The notes beneath the pieces are model-generated. The model worked only from the letters and a program-made list of their open reading frames with translations, searched no databases and was not told where the DNA came from. The translations under genes and the position numbers were made by a program. Below, one piece after another: positions 24,378-31,819 of a stretch of DNA of 63,451 nt. The DNA comes from JAKPPT01 sp964630305 (GTDB lineage: Bacteria; Spirochaetota; Spirochaetia; Treponematales; UBA12059). Position 1 is the first letter of the stretch; each line of letters opens with the position of its first letter. Where the stretch lies: positions 1-63,451 of the forward strand of contig CAZVTR010000007.1 in assembly GCA_964630305.1 (NCBI GenBank). The letters run 5' to 3'.

Positions 24378-26297
24378 TTATTTCCTAGAAGCGGTAATTC
24401 TTTCTATTACTTTTTTAACAAGACCTTGTAGCGGTACCTTTCTCCCTTTAAGCGGTCCCGACACGAGCGGTTCCTCACCATAAATTCGTGGGTGCACATA
24501 TACCTGTCCTGGTTCTAGTCCCTGCTTTTTATTAAACTCTATGCGAATAGACTGAATTGCTTTTCCTGCTTCAAGCCATTCTTGAGGACTTTTTTCTATT
24601 CCTGTGGCAGCATTTAACCAATCAAAAAAAGGCCAATTTTTTAGACCAGTAGTCACAGCAAAAAGACAACCGCCTGCTGCATCAAGCACCTGTTTAAGCA
24701 ATGAAAATGCCAAAGCTTTTAAAGCCTCGCGTTCAGAGTCTTCATATTCAGATTTTTTACTGTAAGGTCCGTGTATGGAAGGTGCCCAGGGGACAAAATC
24801 CCAGAGCCTTGATACATTGTAATATACAGATGCTGCAATGGTGTGTCTTCCTGGCGTGGGATCTGCCATGTATGCCACGCCCATTAAAGGATCATAACGT
24901 CCATCATGCATACCCGGCTCTTGACCTCCTGCATGGACTGCAAACTTTTCCGAACCTTTCCCTATTCGCTCTGCTGCTTTGCGAGAGCCATCTGCAAGTA
25001 ACGCTCCAAAACCTTCCCTATTAATAATTTTTTTAAGCAAAGCAATAATCGCACTGCTGTTTCCCCAGGTCAATTCAAGTCCATCGGTATCTTCTTTGCT
25101 TATAATGCCATTTTCATAACATTCTATTGCAAATGCTATAACTGACCCAGCCGAAATAGTATCAAGTCCAGCTCTGTTGCAGAGTTCATTGCAGATAAAA
25201 ATTGTATCAAGATCATCATTCATAAGAAGCGGACCAAAAGCACAACAGGTTTCATATTCTGGTTTATGAGTATGGTCGCCTTTTAGATTGAGTCCCGTAA
25301 TATCACAAATGCCACCGCAGCCAATGACACAGGAATAACAGCGATATTTTTTTGTTTCTCGCGCAATGATTCTGTCTGGGTTTAGCTTTTCAAATTTCTC
25401 AGGACCAAAATCTTTGACAGACCCAGTCCAATTTTTTATAGGTGAATCTCCATTAACAATACCAACAGTATTATTATAGGTTGTGCCCCACTTCTTTAAA
25501 ACCATAGCTGTCGCAGAACCAGGTACGGGCACAACAACAGGAAGACTCAGCGCTTTACCCATAGTCTTTAAGAATTTACCTGATGCAATTTTAGGCCACT
25601 GCGCTTTATTGATAAACTCTGCATACTGCTTTGACAGCGCTTTGATTTTTTCTGGATTTGCTGTCTCTACTTTTTTGTTGCCGCTCAAAATTATCGCCTT
25701 GAGTTTTTTTGAGCCCATAACTGCACCAACACCAGAACGCGCTGCGTATCTTCCCCCGTCATTTGAAATTCCAGAAATTAATGATACATGTTCTGCTGCA
25801 GGACCTATAACCGCAACAGCAGGCTGCCTTTTGCCTTTCCATGAAGCAAGAATTGTCTGTTCAGTTTCTATTGCATCGAGTCCCCAGAGATTTCCTGCAG
25901 GTTCCAATCGCGGCCCATTTTCATCAGCGATAAAAACAACAGGTTCCTCAGCTATTCCCTTAAAAAAGACTCCATCCCAACCGCATTGCTTTATAGCAGG
26001 AGAAAGATTGCCTCCGCAATTTGCATCACCCCATCCTCCGGTAAGCGGCGATTTTGTACAAACCATCCATCGCCCTGTCATAAGTGATCCCGTTGCCGTT
26101 AATGCACCGCTCATAAAAGCAAGCACATTCTCTGGCCCAAGAGGATCAGCTCCTGCAGGTATCATTCTATTTAAAAGATATACTGCAAGCCCAATACCAC
26201 CAATATATGTTTCATATACTTTAGAGTCGATTATTTCTTCTTGAAATGTCTTCTTTGTGAGATCAACAATCAATACTTTACCCATTACTGCATACAT
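24378..26297 (-). CDS. Tungsten-type aldehyde:ferredoxin oxidoreductase (AOR family)
   Basis: AOR enzymes oxidise aldehydes to carboxylic acids, or reduce acids, using ferredoxin and a bis-pyranopterin tungsten cofactor. The 639-residue length is typical. The N-terminal domain has YIGGIGLAVYLLN, FMSGALTATGSLMTGRWMV, KSPLTGGWGDANCGGNLSP and VIGPAAEH. The [4Fe-4S] ligands are CYSCVIGC and a distant Cys in DAAGGCLFAVTT. AGLDTISAGSVIAFAIECYE and DPTPGRHT are further family motifs. The upstream gene's stop codon lies in its ribosome binding site (TAGGAG). An in-frame ATG four codons later is also possible. Its natural substrate is unknown. Confidence 0.93.
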   Translation of the reverse strand: MYAVMGKVLIVDLTKKTFQEEIIDSKVYETYIGGIGLAVYLLNRMIPAGADPLGPENVLAFMSGALTATGSLMTGRWMVCTKSPLTGGWGDANCGGNLSPAIKQCGWDGVFFKGIAEEPVVFIADENGPRLEPAGNLWGLDAIETEQTILASWKGKRQPAVAVIGPAAEHVSLISGISNDGGRYAARSGVGAVMGSKKLKAIILSGNKKVETANPEKIKALSKQYAEFINKAQWPKIASGKFLKTMGKALSLPVVVPVPGSATAMVLKKWGTTYNNTVGIVNGDSPIKNWTGSVKDFGPEKFEKLNPDRIIARETKKYRCYSCVIGCGGICDITGLNLKGDHTHKPEYETCCAFGPLLMNDDLDTIFICNELCNRAGLDTISAGSVIAFAIECYENGIISKEDTDGLELTWGNSSAIIALLKKIINREGFGALLADGSRKAAERIGKGSEKFAVHAGGQEPGMHDGRYDPLMGVAYMADPTPGRHTIAASVYYNVSRLWDFVPWAPSIHGPYSKKSEYEDSEREALKALAFSLLKQVLDAAGGCLFAVTTGLKNWPFFDWLNAATGIEKSPQEWLEAGKAIQSIRIEFNKKQGLEPGQVYVHPRIYGEEPLVSGPLKGRKVPLQGLVKKVIERITASRK

Positions 26298-26303
26298 AGC
26301 AAG

Positions 26304-27438
26304 CTATTCTCCTACAATAAAATCTATACTGGTTATCGAAATAATATCAGCAGAATCTTCAATTGCTGCAAGATTATCACATACTAATAAAAATGCCCAC
26401 AATTTTTGGTTATCATTGTAAACAAGTTTTATAAGAGCCTCTTTTTGCTTTCCATCTATTACAACAAAAGCAGTTATATAATAATAATATGGATGTGCTT
26501 CAGTATTTAATTCTAATTCTTGATTTACTGTAACTTTTGTAATTTTTAATTTTCCCGAAGCAGCAACAATATTTTTTAATGCTTTTTTAGAAATCGCTTC
26601 AAATTGTGTATCTGGATTTTCGCCTTTTTGAAGGCTATATACTTCAAAAGCATATAAATTTATTCCTTGCGAAGCATCAAAGAGATGTACTATCCCATCA
26701 CTGCGTTGCTCTTCTTCATACCAAAGCGGATAGTACAAAGAAAAACCAGCAGATTCAATTTCATAATACGTATAGGGATTATAGTCACTATTAAATTGAC
26801 TTAGGGCATAGAGTTCCTCATCAAATGAATTTCCATCACCATANNNNNNNNNNNNNNNNNNNNNNNNNNNNNNNNNNNNNNNNNNNNNNNNNNNNNNNNN
26901 NNNNNNNNNNNNNNNNNNNNNNNNNNNNNNNNNNNNNNNNNNNATATCCTTCTGTTACATATATGCTTTCAGAATCCTTTATGGTGATGCCTACTGCACC
27001 TGAACCTTCAAAGTTGCAATTACTTAAGGTTATTTTCTGCACTTTTTCAAGAAACATTACACCCGCCATGCATGGACTCGAAACTGTATGAACCATGCTT
27101 ACATCCTGAATGGTGACATTGGTAGAATTATTTATTTTTAGTACTTCACAATATGCTGAATTTGTTGCAATTACTGCATTGTTTCCAACTATCTTTAAGT
27201 TTTTTACATTTTGAATAACAAGTTCACTTGCATTGCCTTTGCTTTCCCATACCACATACTGATTAGTAGTTTTATATCCTTCAGCCAGATTATAGGTTCC
27301 AGTTTTAAGTTCAATGATTCTATCTGGACCTATTGCCTTAATAAAATCCTTTACAGTTGATACTTTAATTGTCTGCTGCGCCCAGACACACTGAAACAGC
27401 ACAACTATTATAATAAGAACTATGCTATGTCTCTTCAT
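26304..27438 (-). CDS. Exported protein with beta-helix-like N-terminal part, interrupted by an assembly gap
   Basis: A signal peptide (IVLIIIVVLFQCVWAQ) precedes repeats such as NLKIVGNNAVIATNS, VTIQDVSMVHTV and KITLSNCNFEGSGAV, typical of right-handed parallel beta-helix proteins. The gap at 26844-26943 cuts the gene. The sequence after the gap is open in the same direction (YGDGNSFDEELYAL-) and continues to the stop at 26304 with no ATG near the gap, so I treat both halves as one gene. The two frames differ by one base across 100 N, consistent with an unknown gap length. AAAAGGGGG precedes the ATG. It heads the AOR operon. Confidence 0.65.
26844..26943. other. Assembly gap (100 N)
   Basis: One hundred unresolved bases lie inside the exported beta-helix-like gene. 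The true length is unknown. Confidence 0.95.
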
Positions 27439-27619
27439 AGTCGCCCCCTTTTATTTCTTTTAATTATTCTATCTATTCTAGTATATGCTTTTCATTAAAA
27501 AAGGCAAGCATGACTTACATATATCATGAAATGGTAAGCATCAAAATAAATATTGCAATCTACGCGGTATATGGTATGCTACTATAAGAAAAGCTAGCTT
27601 TATTATATAGAGGTACGCC

Positions 27620-28177
27620 ATGAAAGAAGCAGTAATAATCCTCGCTCATCAATTCGAGGAAGTAGAAGCAGTTACTCCTATTGATTTTCTCCGCAGAGCA
27701 GGAATTGATGTTACAATTGCCGGGCTCGAAGATCAAACAATAAAAAGTGCTCGTGGAATTAGTATGCTTTCCGATGTAAAGCTTCAAGATATTGAAAATC
27801 AATATTTTGATGCCGTCATACTACCAGGCGGAAAAGGTGCCTGGACAATTGCAGAATCAGACCGTGCACGTACTTTTATTCTCAACCATTACCGGAATAA
27901 TAAACTAATAGCAGCAATTTGTGCAGCTCCTGCGATAATATTGGGAAAATCATTAGGGATTCTTGATAATAAAGCTTTCACCTGCTATCCTGGGCTTGAA
28001 CACGAAGCTGGCAGCGGAAGATATTGCAATACACCGGTCGTTCAAGACAGCAACTGCATTACCGCACAGGGACCTGGTTCTGCTGCGCAGTTTGCTCTTG
28101 CGATAATAAAAGCACTTGCAGGCAATGAAAAAGCACAGGAAATAGCACGTGCAACGTTGCTTAAATTAGACTTTTAA
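27620..28177 (+). CDS. DJ-1/PfpI family protein (YajL/ThiJ-like)
   Basis: This 185-residue protein is of standard DJ-1 length, with the conserved Glu in HQFEEVEAVTPID, the nucleophile elbow AAICAAPAIILG with its reactive Cys, and ITAQGPGSAAQFALAII at the C-terminus. Family members act as glyoxal-stress or chaperone-like proteins, and their enzymology is debated. AGAGG precedes the ATG. It stands alone on the plus strand between two minus-strand groups. A weak promoter (TTGCAA-16-TATGCT, just upstream) is possible. Confidence 0.9.
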   Translation: MKEAVIILAHQFEEVEAVTPIDFLRRAGIDVTIAGLEDQTIKSARGISMLSDVKLQDIENQYFDAVILPGGKGAWTIAESDRARTFILNHYRNNKLIAAICAAPAIILGKSLGILDNKAFTCYPGLEHEAGSGRYCNTPVVQDSNCITAQGPGSAAQFALAIIKALAGNEKAQEIARATLLKLDF

Positions 28178-28236
28178 CGCAGCATTCCACTTATTGCATC
28201 ATCTTTTTAAGCAATAGTTACTTTAAATTTTCATTA

Positions 28237-28644
28237 CTAGTTATTGCTCTTGTCACATACTTCTATTATATAAGGCTTAGCTTTAAACAGGTTTGCTTTA
28301 CCTAATAAATAAACTATCCCAAAACCTATTAGCAAACCAAAAACACCAAGCAGGTTTCCAGCAGTTTCATGTTTAAAAAAATATCTGCCTGCAAAATATC
28401 CTATAATAAGCAATGCAAGCGGAATTACCATAAACACAAGCAACACCCACAATGAAGCATTTGGAATTTCTATTACTGCAATATCCCCTACAGTACAGCT
28501 ATGATTGTTTTTTTGCACTGTAATTACTTTACCGAGAGCCCCGCAATTATCCTTATTGCCGCAGTTATGACAACCTTCATTCATCGTTATACTTATATCA
28601 ACTGTATCTTTATTAATTTTTATTATTGTACCAGTTTCACGCAT
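28237..28644 (-). CDS. RseC/MucC-like positive regulator of sigma factor/SoxR reduction
   Basis: This 135-residue protein has the RseC layout: a short N-terminal domain with a Cys cluster (EGCHNCGNKDNCGALG), two TM helices (ASLWVLLVFMVIPLALLI and GNLLGVFGLLIGFGIVYLL) and a short tail. RseC relatives occur with Rnf complexes and Rse systems, but neither is in this window. The start at 28644 is set by an excellent AAGGAGG eight bases upstream, inside the 3' end of the YmdB-like gene, which it overlaps by eight bases (ATGCGTGA). Confidence 0.82.
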   Translation of the reverse strand: MRETGTIIKINKDTVDISITMNEGCHNCGNKDNCGALGKVITVQKNNHSCTVGDIAVIEIPNASLWVLLVFMVIPLALLIIGYFAGRYFFKHETAGNLLGVFGLLIGFGIVYLLGKANLFKAKPYIIEVCDKSNN

Positions 28645-29440
28645 GAAATTCCTCCTTGCATTGCAATCTAATGCGTTCAATATGCAACGGCTTCCCTTCA
28701 TCACTCAATTCGAGAATTATTCCTTGTAATTCTAAGTCATTATGCCAGCTTTTATGAATTACTGGTATTCCAAGTCTAAAACCTTTTATCGCAATATGTG
28801 GATTAGTTCCTAAAACACCTGTACTGCTTCCTGTTCGGCCGCAGCAGCTAATATACGCTGTTCCTTTAGCTGTTATTTTTTCATCACCTGTAAGTACTTT
28901 TGTATGCGAACCAGCCAGTAATGCTGCTTTCCCATCAACATAATGAGCAAAAGAAAGTTTTTCTGCTGTCATCGCTGCGTGAAAATCAATTAAAATTATG
29001 CAGTTTTTAAGTTCTTGATAAATCCTATCGAATGCTGTATAAGGACTGTCAGCGTGAAACCTGCTAAACCCGCGCTGTCCAATTAAATTTACAACAGCAA
29101 CTTTAAGCTTCGATTTTCCAATCTCCTTTACTACATACCCTATGCCAGGACTATCCCCTGAAACATTTGCCGGTCGTATAATCCAATTGCTCTTTTTTAC
29201 TATCGGAACAATATCTAATTGCCGAAAGGCATGCTCTCCGAGACAAAGGACATCAGCACCAAGTTTATGGAGATAAAAGGCATGAGTCTTACCTAACCCC
29301 TGCCCATTAGTGCAGCTATCAGCCTGTACAACTGTAAAATCAATAGAGTAATTTTTTATAACATCTTTAAGCATATAACGGAGTGTAAAAACTCCTGGGG
29401 AACCAACAGGTTCTCCTACCCATAGAATTTTTACTGCCAT
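28637..29440 (-). CDS. YmdB-like metallophosphoesterase with altered metal ligands
   Basis: The full length of this 267-residue protein aligns by eye with YmdB/TIGR00282 phosphodiesterases: ILWVGEPVGSPG, NGQGLGKTHAFYLHKLGADV, IIRPANVSGDSPGIGY, VNLIGQRGF, LIDFHAAMTAEKLS and GTAYISCCGRTGSSTGVLG. Several metal-binding positions differ from the family: GD to GE near residue 9, NGEN to QADS, GNH to GEH, and HTH to HTK. The active site may be reshaped or lost. Family members hydrolyse cyclic nucleotides, but that activity should not be assumed here. No clear ribosome binding site precedes the ATG. It is coupled to the RseC-like gene. Confidence 0.78.
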   Translation of the reverse strand: MAVKILWVGEPVGSPGVFTLRYMLKDVIKNYSIDFTVVQADSCTNGQGLGKTHAFYLHKLGADVLCLGEHAFRQLDIVPIVKKSNWIIRPANVSGDSPGIGYVVKEIGKSKLKVAVVNLIGQRGFSRFHADSPYTAFDRIYQELKNCIILIDFHAAMTAEKLSFAHYVDGKAALLAGSHTKVLTGDEKITAKGTAYISCCGRTGSSTGVLGTNPHIAIKGFRLGIPVIHKSWHNDLELQGIILELSDEGKPLHIERIRLQCKEEFHA

Positions 29441-29578
29441 AAACTTTGGCTGTCTTTTCTGCCTAAAAAGGGCTTATTATCACTTGAACGAATCAAACTA
29501 AATCCTTTCCTGCTTATACTGTACATTCTACTGTTTACTACATACGTGCAATCCAATCTATTTTCTCATGTATCAGCA

Positions 29579-30070
29579 CTATTGATTCTTATACTGCTCA
29601 ATTTCATCGTGAACATATTCAAGTGCAATACCAGCTTCTTTAAACATAGCTTCACTCTCTGCGCCTTGATGATACTTGCTATAGCAGACAACTCGTTTTA
29701 TGCCGCAGTTAATAATCATCATGGCACAAGTTCTGCAGGGAGTCATTTTGCAGTACAATGTTGAACCTTCAATAGCTACTCCCTTTCGGGCAGCTTGGCA
29801 AATCGCATTCTGCTCTGCATGCACAGTTCGCACACAATGCGTACTTACAGTACCGTCCTCATGCACCATTTTTTTAAGCTGATGTCCAACCTCATCGCAG
29901 TGCGGAAGTCCAGAAGGCGCACCAACATACCCAGTCGCAAGTATCTGGTTATCTTTTGCAATAACACAGCCTGAACGTCCTCTGTCACAGGTAGCACGTT
30001 TGGCTATTGCCATGCATACTTCCATAAAGTATTCATCCCAAGATGGCCGTATATAGGTTTCTTCCGGCAT
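29579..30070 (-). CDS. dCMP/cytidine deaminase family protein (ComEB-like)
   Basis: This 163-residue zinc deaminase shows the catalytic HAE motif in VRTVHAEQNAICQ and the PCxxC ligands in MTPCRTCAMMIINCGIKRVV. The N-terminal GCVIAKDNQILATGYVGAPSGLPHCDEVGH is split over the usual extra zinc region of dCMP deaminases. It probably converts dCMP to dUMP for dTTP synthesis. AAGGA lies eight bases before the ATG. It is divergent from the immunophilin gene. Confidence 0.93.
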   Translation of the reverse strand: MPEETYIRPSWDEYFMEVCMAIAKRATCDRGRSGCVIAKDNQILATGYVGAPSGLPHCDEVGHQLKKMVHEDGTVSTHCVRTVHAEQNAICQAARKGVAIEGSTLYCKMTPCRTCAMMIINCGIKRVVCYSKYHQGAESEAMFKEAGIALEYVHDEIEQYKNQ

Positions 30071-30160
30071 TGTATCATCCTTGTAACAAAATGATATTCT
30101 ATGATAACCTTATACAGATTTTTAATCAATGATTTTCTAGATTAGAGGAGTTCTTTGCTT

Positions 30161-31174
30161 ATGAAAAGAATATTGCTGGCTCTGAGCATTTCCGTATTAA
30201 TTGTTATGAGTACATCCTGCCACACAGCAGGTCTTAGCGATGGACTCTATGCGGATTTAAATACCACCAAAGGCACCATCACCATACAGCTTGAATATGA
30301 AAAGACGCCGCTTACTGTTGCCAATTTTGTTGGACTTGCCGAAGGCACACTGCAAGTTACTCAAGGTGTTCATTTTTACGATGGACTCACCTTTCATCGT
30401 GTTGAACCTGGTTTTGTAATTCAGGGCGGAGACCCCCGCGCTGATGGCACAGGCAGCGCAGGATATCTTTTCCCCGATGAAATTATACCTGATTTAAAAC
30501 ATGATGCCCCTGGAATTGTTGCAATGGCAAACAGCGGACCCAATACCAATGGATCTCAATTTTATATTACGCTTGCAGCACTGCCACCGCTTGACGGCTA
30601 CTACACAATTTTTGGGAAAGTCGTAAAAGGTATGGATGTTGTAAAAAAGATAGAAAAAGGCGACACAATAAAAACCGTTACCATACGACGAATTGGCTCA
30701 AAGGCAAAAGCATATAAAGCAACACAAGAATACTGGGATGAACTATTTGGTCTGGCTGTAGCAAAATTACGGCAAAAAAGCGCAGAAGAACGGCAAGCAA
30801 CACTCGAACAGATGAAAAAGCGATGGCCTAATCTTACCGCAAATGAACGAGGCATATATTCAGCGGTTATCAAGGAGGGCGCTGGCAATCCTATCTACCG
30901 AGGCGTTTTGGCGCATATTGCATATAAAGCTATGCTCCCTAATGGCACTGTGTTTGATCGTTCAGAATTAAATGGCTCAGATTTTGTATTTGAAGTTGGA
31001 GCAGGCCAGGTTATTCCCGGCTGGGACATTGCAATGATTGGCATGAAAAAAGGCGAGAAGCGCATAATTGCGATACCGCCGGAACTAGCATATGGTTCAC
31101 AGGGCTATAAAAAAATAATACCGCCCAATTCATTTATTGTGCTGGAGATTGAAGTAAAAGATATTGAGTGGTAG
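30161..31174 (+). CDS. Dual cyclophilin-FKBP peptidyl-prolyl isomerase lipoprotein
   Basis: The lipobox MSTSC ends the signal peptide, so this envelope protein of about 337 residues is lipid anchored. Residues about 25-170 form a cyclophilin domain (FHRVEPGFVIQGGDPRADGTG, ANSGPNTNGSQFYIT). Residues about 235-337 form an FKBP domain (GTVFDRSELNGSDFVFEVG, VIPGWDIAMIGMKKGE, PPELAYGSQGY). Cyclophilin-FKBP fusions are known from Treponema and a few other bacteria. It should speed folding of exported proteins. The start at 30161 (AGAGGAG about 10 bases upstream) is preferred over a TTG two codons earlier. Confidence 0.93.
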   Translation: MKRILLALSISVLIVMSTSCHTAGLSDGLYADLNTTKGTITIQLEYEKTPLTVANFVGLAEGTLQVTQGVHFYDGLTFHRVEPGFVIQGGDPRADGTGSAGYLFPDEIIPDLKHDAPGIVAMANSGPNTNGSQFYITLAALPPLDGYYTIFGKVVKGMDVVKKIEKGDTIKTVTIRRIGSKAKAYKATQEYWDELFGLAVAKLRQKSAEERQATLEQMKKRWPNLTANERGIYSAVIKEGAGNPIYRGVLAHIAYKAMLPNGTVFDRSELNGSDFVFEVGAGQVIPGWDIAMIGMKKGEKRIIAIPPELAYGSQGYKKIIPPNSFIVLEIEVKDIEW

Positions 31175-31179
31175 ATGCA

Positions 31180-31557
31180 TTATGAACAGGCACCATTGAG
31201 TGCCTGTTTTATAACAGCTTCAAATTCTTCAATAGTAAATGGTTTTGCTAAAGTGCAGTAAACGCCAAAATGACCCACAAGACTACGTACAGAATCAGCT
31301 TCTGTAGATACTCTTCCAGACATAAGAATTATTGGAACACCAGAAAATTTGCTATTAATATCGATAGCAAGCTCCATGCCGCTTCTGTCAGGAAGCACAA
31401 CATCAATGAGACACAAGTCTGGCTTGAGTGTTTCAAGGAGTTCTATACACTCATCAGCACTTCCTGCAGTTACAGTAACATGTCCAAGCTTTTGCAGCAT
31501 GAGTGTACATAATTCACGAATACTCCATTCATCATCTACAAGCAGCACTTTAGCCAT
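31180..31557 (-). CDS. Single-domain response regulator (CheY-like)
   Basis: This 125-residue receiver has the acidic pair in VLLVDDEWSIRE, the phosphoacceptor in LCLIDVVLPDRSGM, ILMSGRVS and the Lys in TLAKPFTIEEFE. No output domain or kinase gene is adjacent, so it probably serves a kinase encoded elsewhere. AAGGGGA precedes the ATG. It ends five bases from the immunophilin gene on the other strand. Confidence 0.88.
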   Translation of the reverse strand: MAKVLLVDDEWSIRELCTLMLQKLGHVTVTAGSADECIELLETLKPDLCLIDVVLPDRSGMELAIDINSKFSGVPIILMSGRVSTEADSVRSLVGHFGVYCTLAKPFTIEEFEAVIKQALNGACS

Positions 31558-31583
31558 AGGTTCCCCTTTACAGTTTGCACAAC

Positions 31584-31612
31584 AGTATGATGCATTACGC
31601 AGTTTTAGTAAA
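31584..31612 (-). promoter_or_regulatory. Candidate promoter of the CheY-like gene
   Basis: TTTACT (31607-31612), a 17-nt spacer and CATACT (31584-31589) lie on the minus strand. A small inverted repeat (GCAGTTT-TAGT-AAACTGC, 31600-31617) overlaps the -35 box. Confidence 0.4.
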
Positions 31613-31692
31613 CTGCCAAACCCAGACTTTTTCTGTTTCTACCAAATAATTAAATTACGCAATTTTATCAACAATTTTATCACCAAATTATG

Positions 31693-31721
31693 TTGACCTG
31701 CAAGCATTTTTTTTATACAAT
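31693..31721 (+). promoter_or_regulatory. tRNA-Leu(TAA) promoter
   Basis: TTGACC (31693-31698), a 17-nt spacer and TACAAT (31716-31721) end nine bases before the tRNA. Confidence 0.7.
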
Positions 31722-31730
31722 GCAAGCAAT

Positions 31731-31815
31731 GCCGGGGTGGTGGAATGGTAGACACCAGGGACTTAAAATCCCTTACTGCGCAAGCGGTGTGCGAGTTCAA
31801 GTCTCGTCCCCGGCA
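31731..31815 (+). tRNA. tRNA-Leu (anticodon TAA)
   Basis: This 85-nt tRNA has an acceptor stem GCCGGGG/CCCCGGC with discriminator A. The anticodon stem AGGGA/TCCCT has loop CTTAAAA (anticodon TAA). A long class II variable arm and a T arm GTTCAAGTC are present. CCA is not encoded. It ends four bases before the 3' end of the convergent cyclase gene. Confidence 0.95.
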
Positions 31816-31819
31816 GTTT

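Noticed and set aside
25483..26244. 253-residue plus-strand frame
   Set aside because: It is antisense to the AOR gene, whose motifs are clear; the long frame reflects codon bias.
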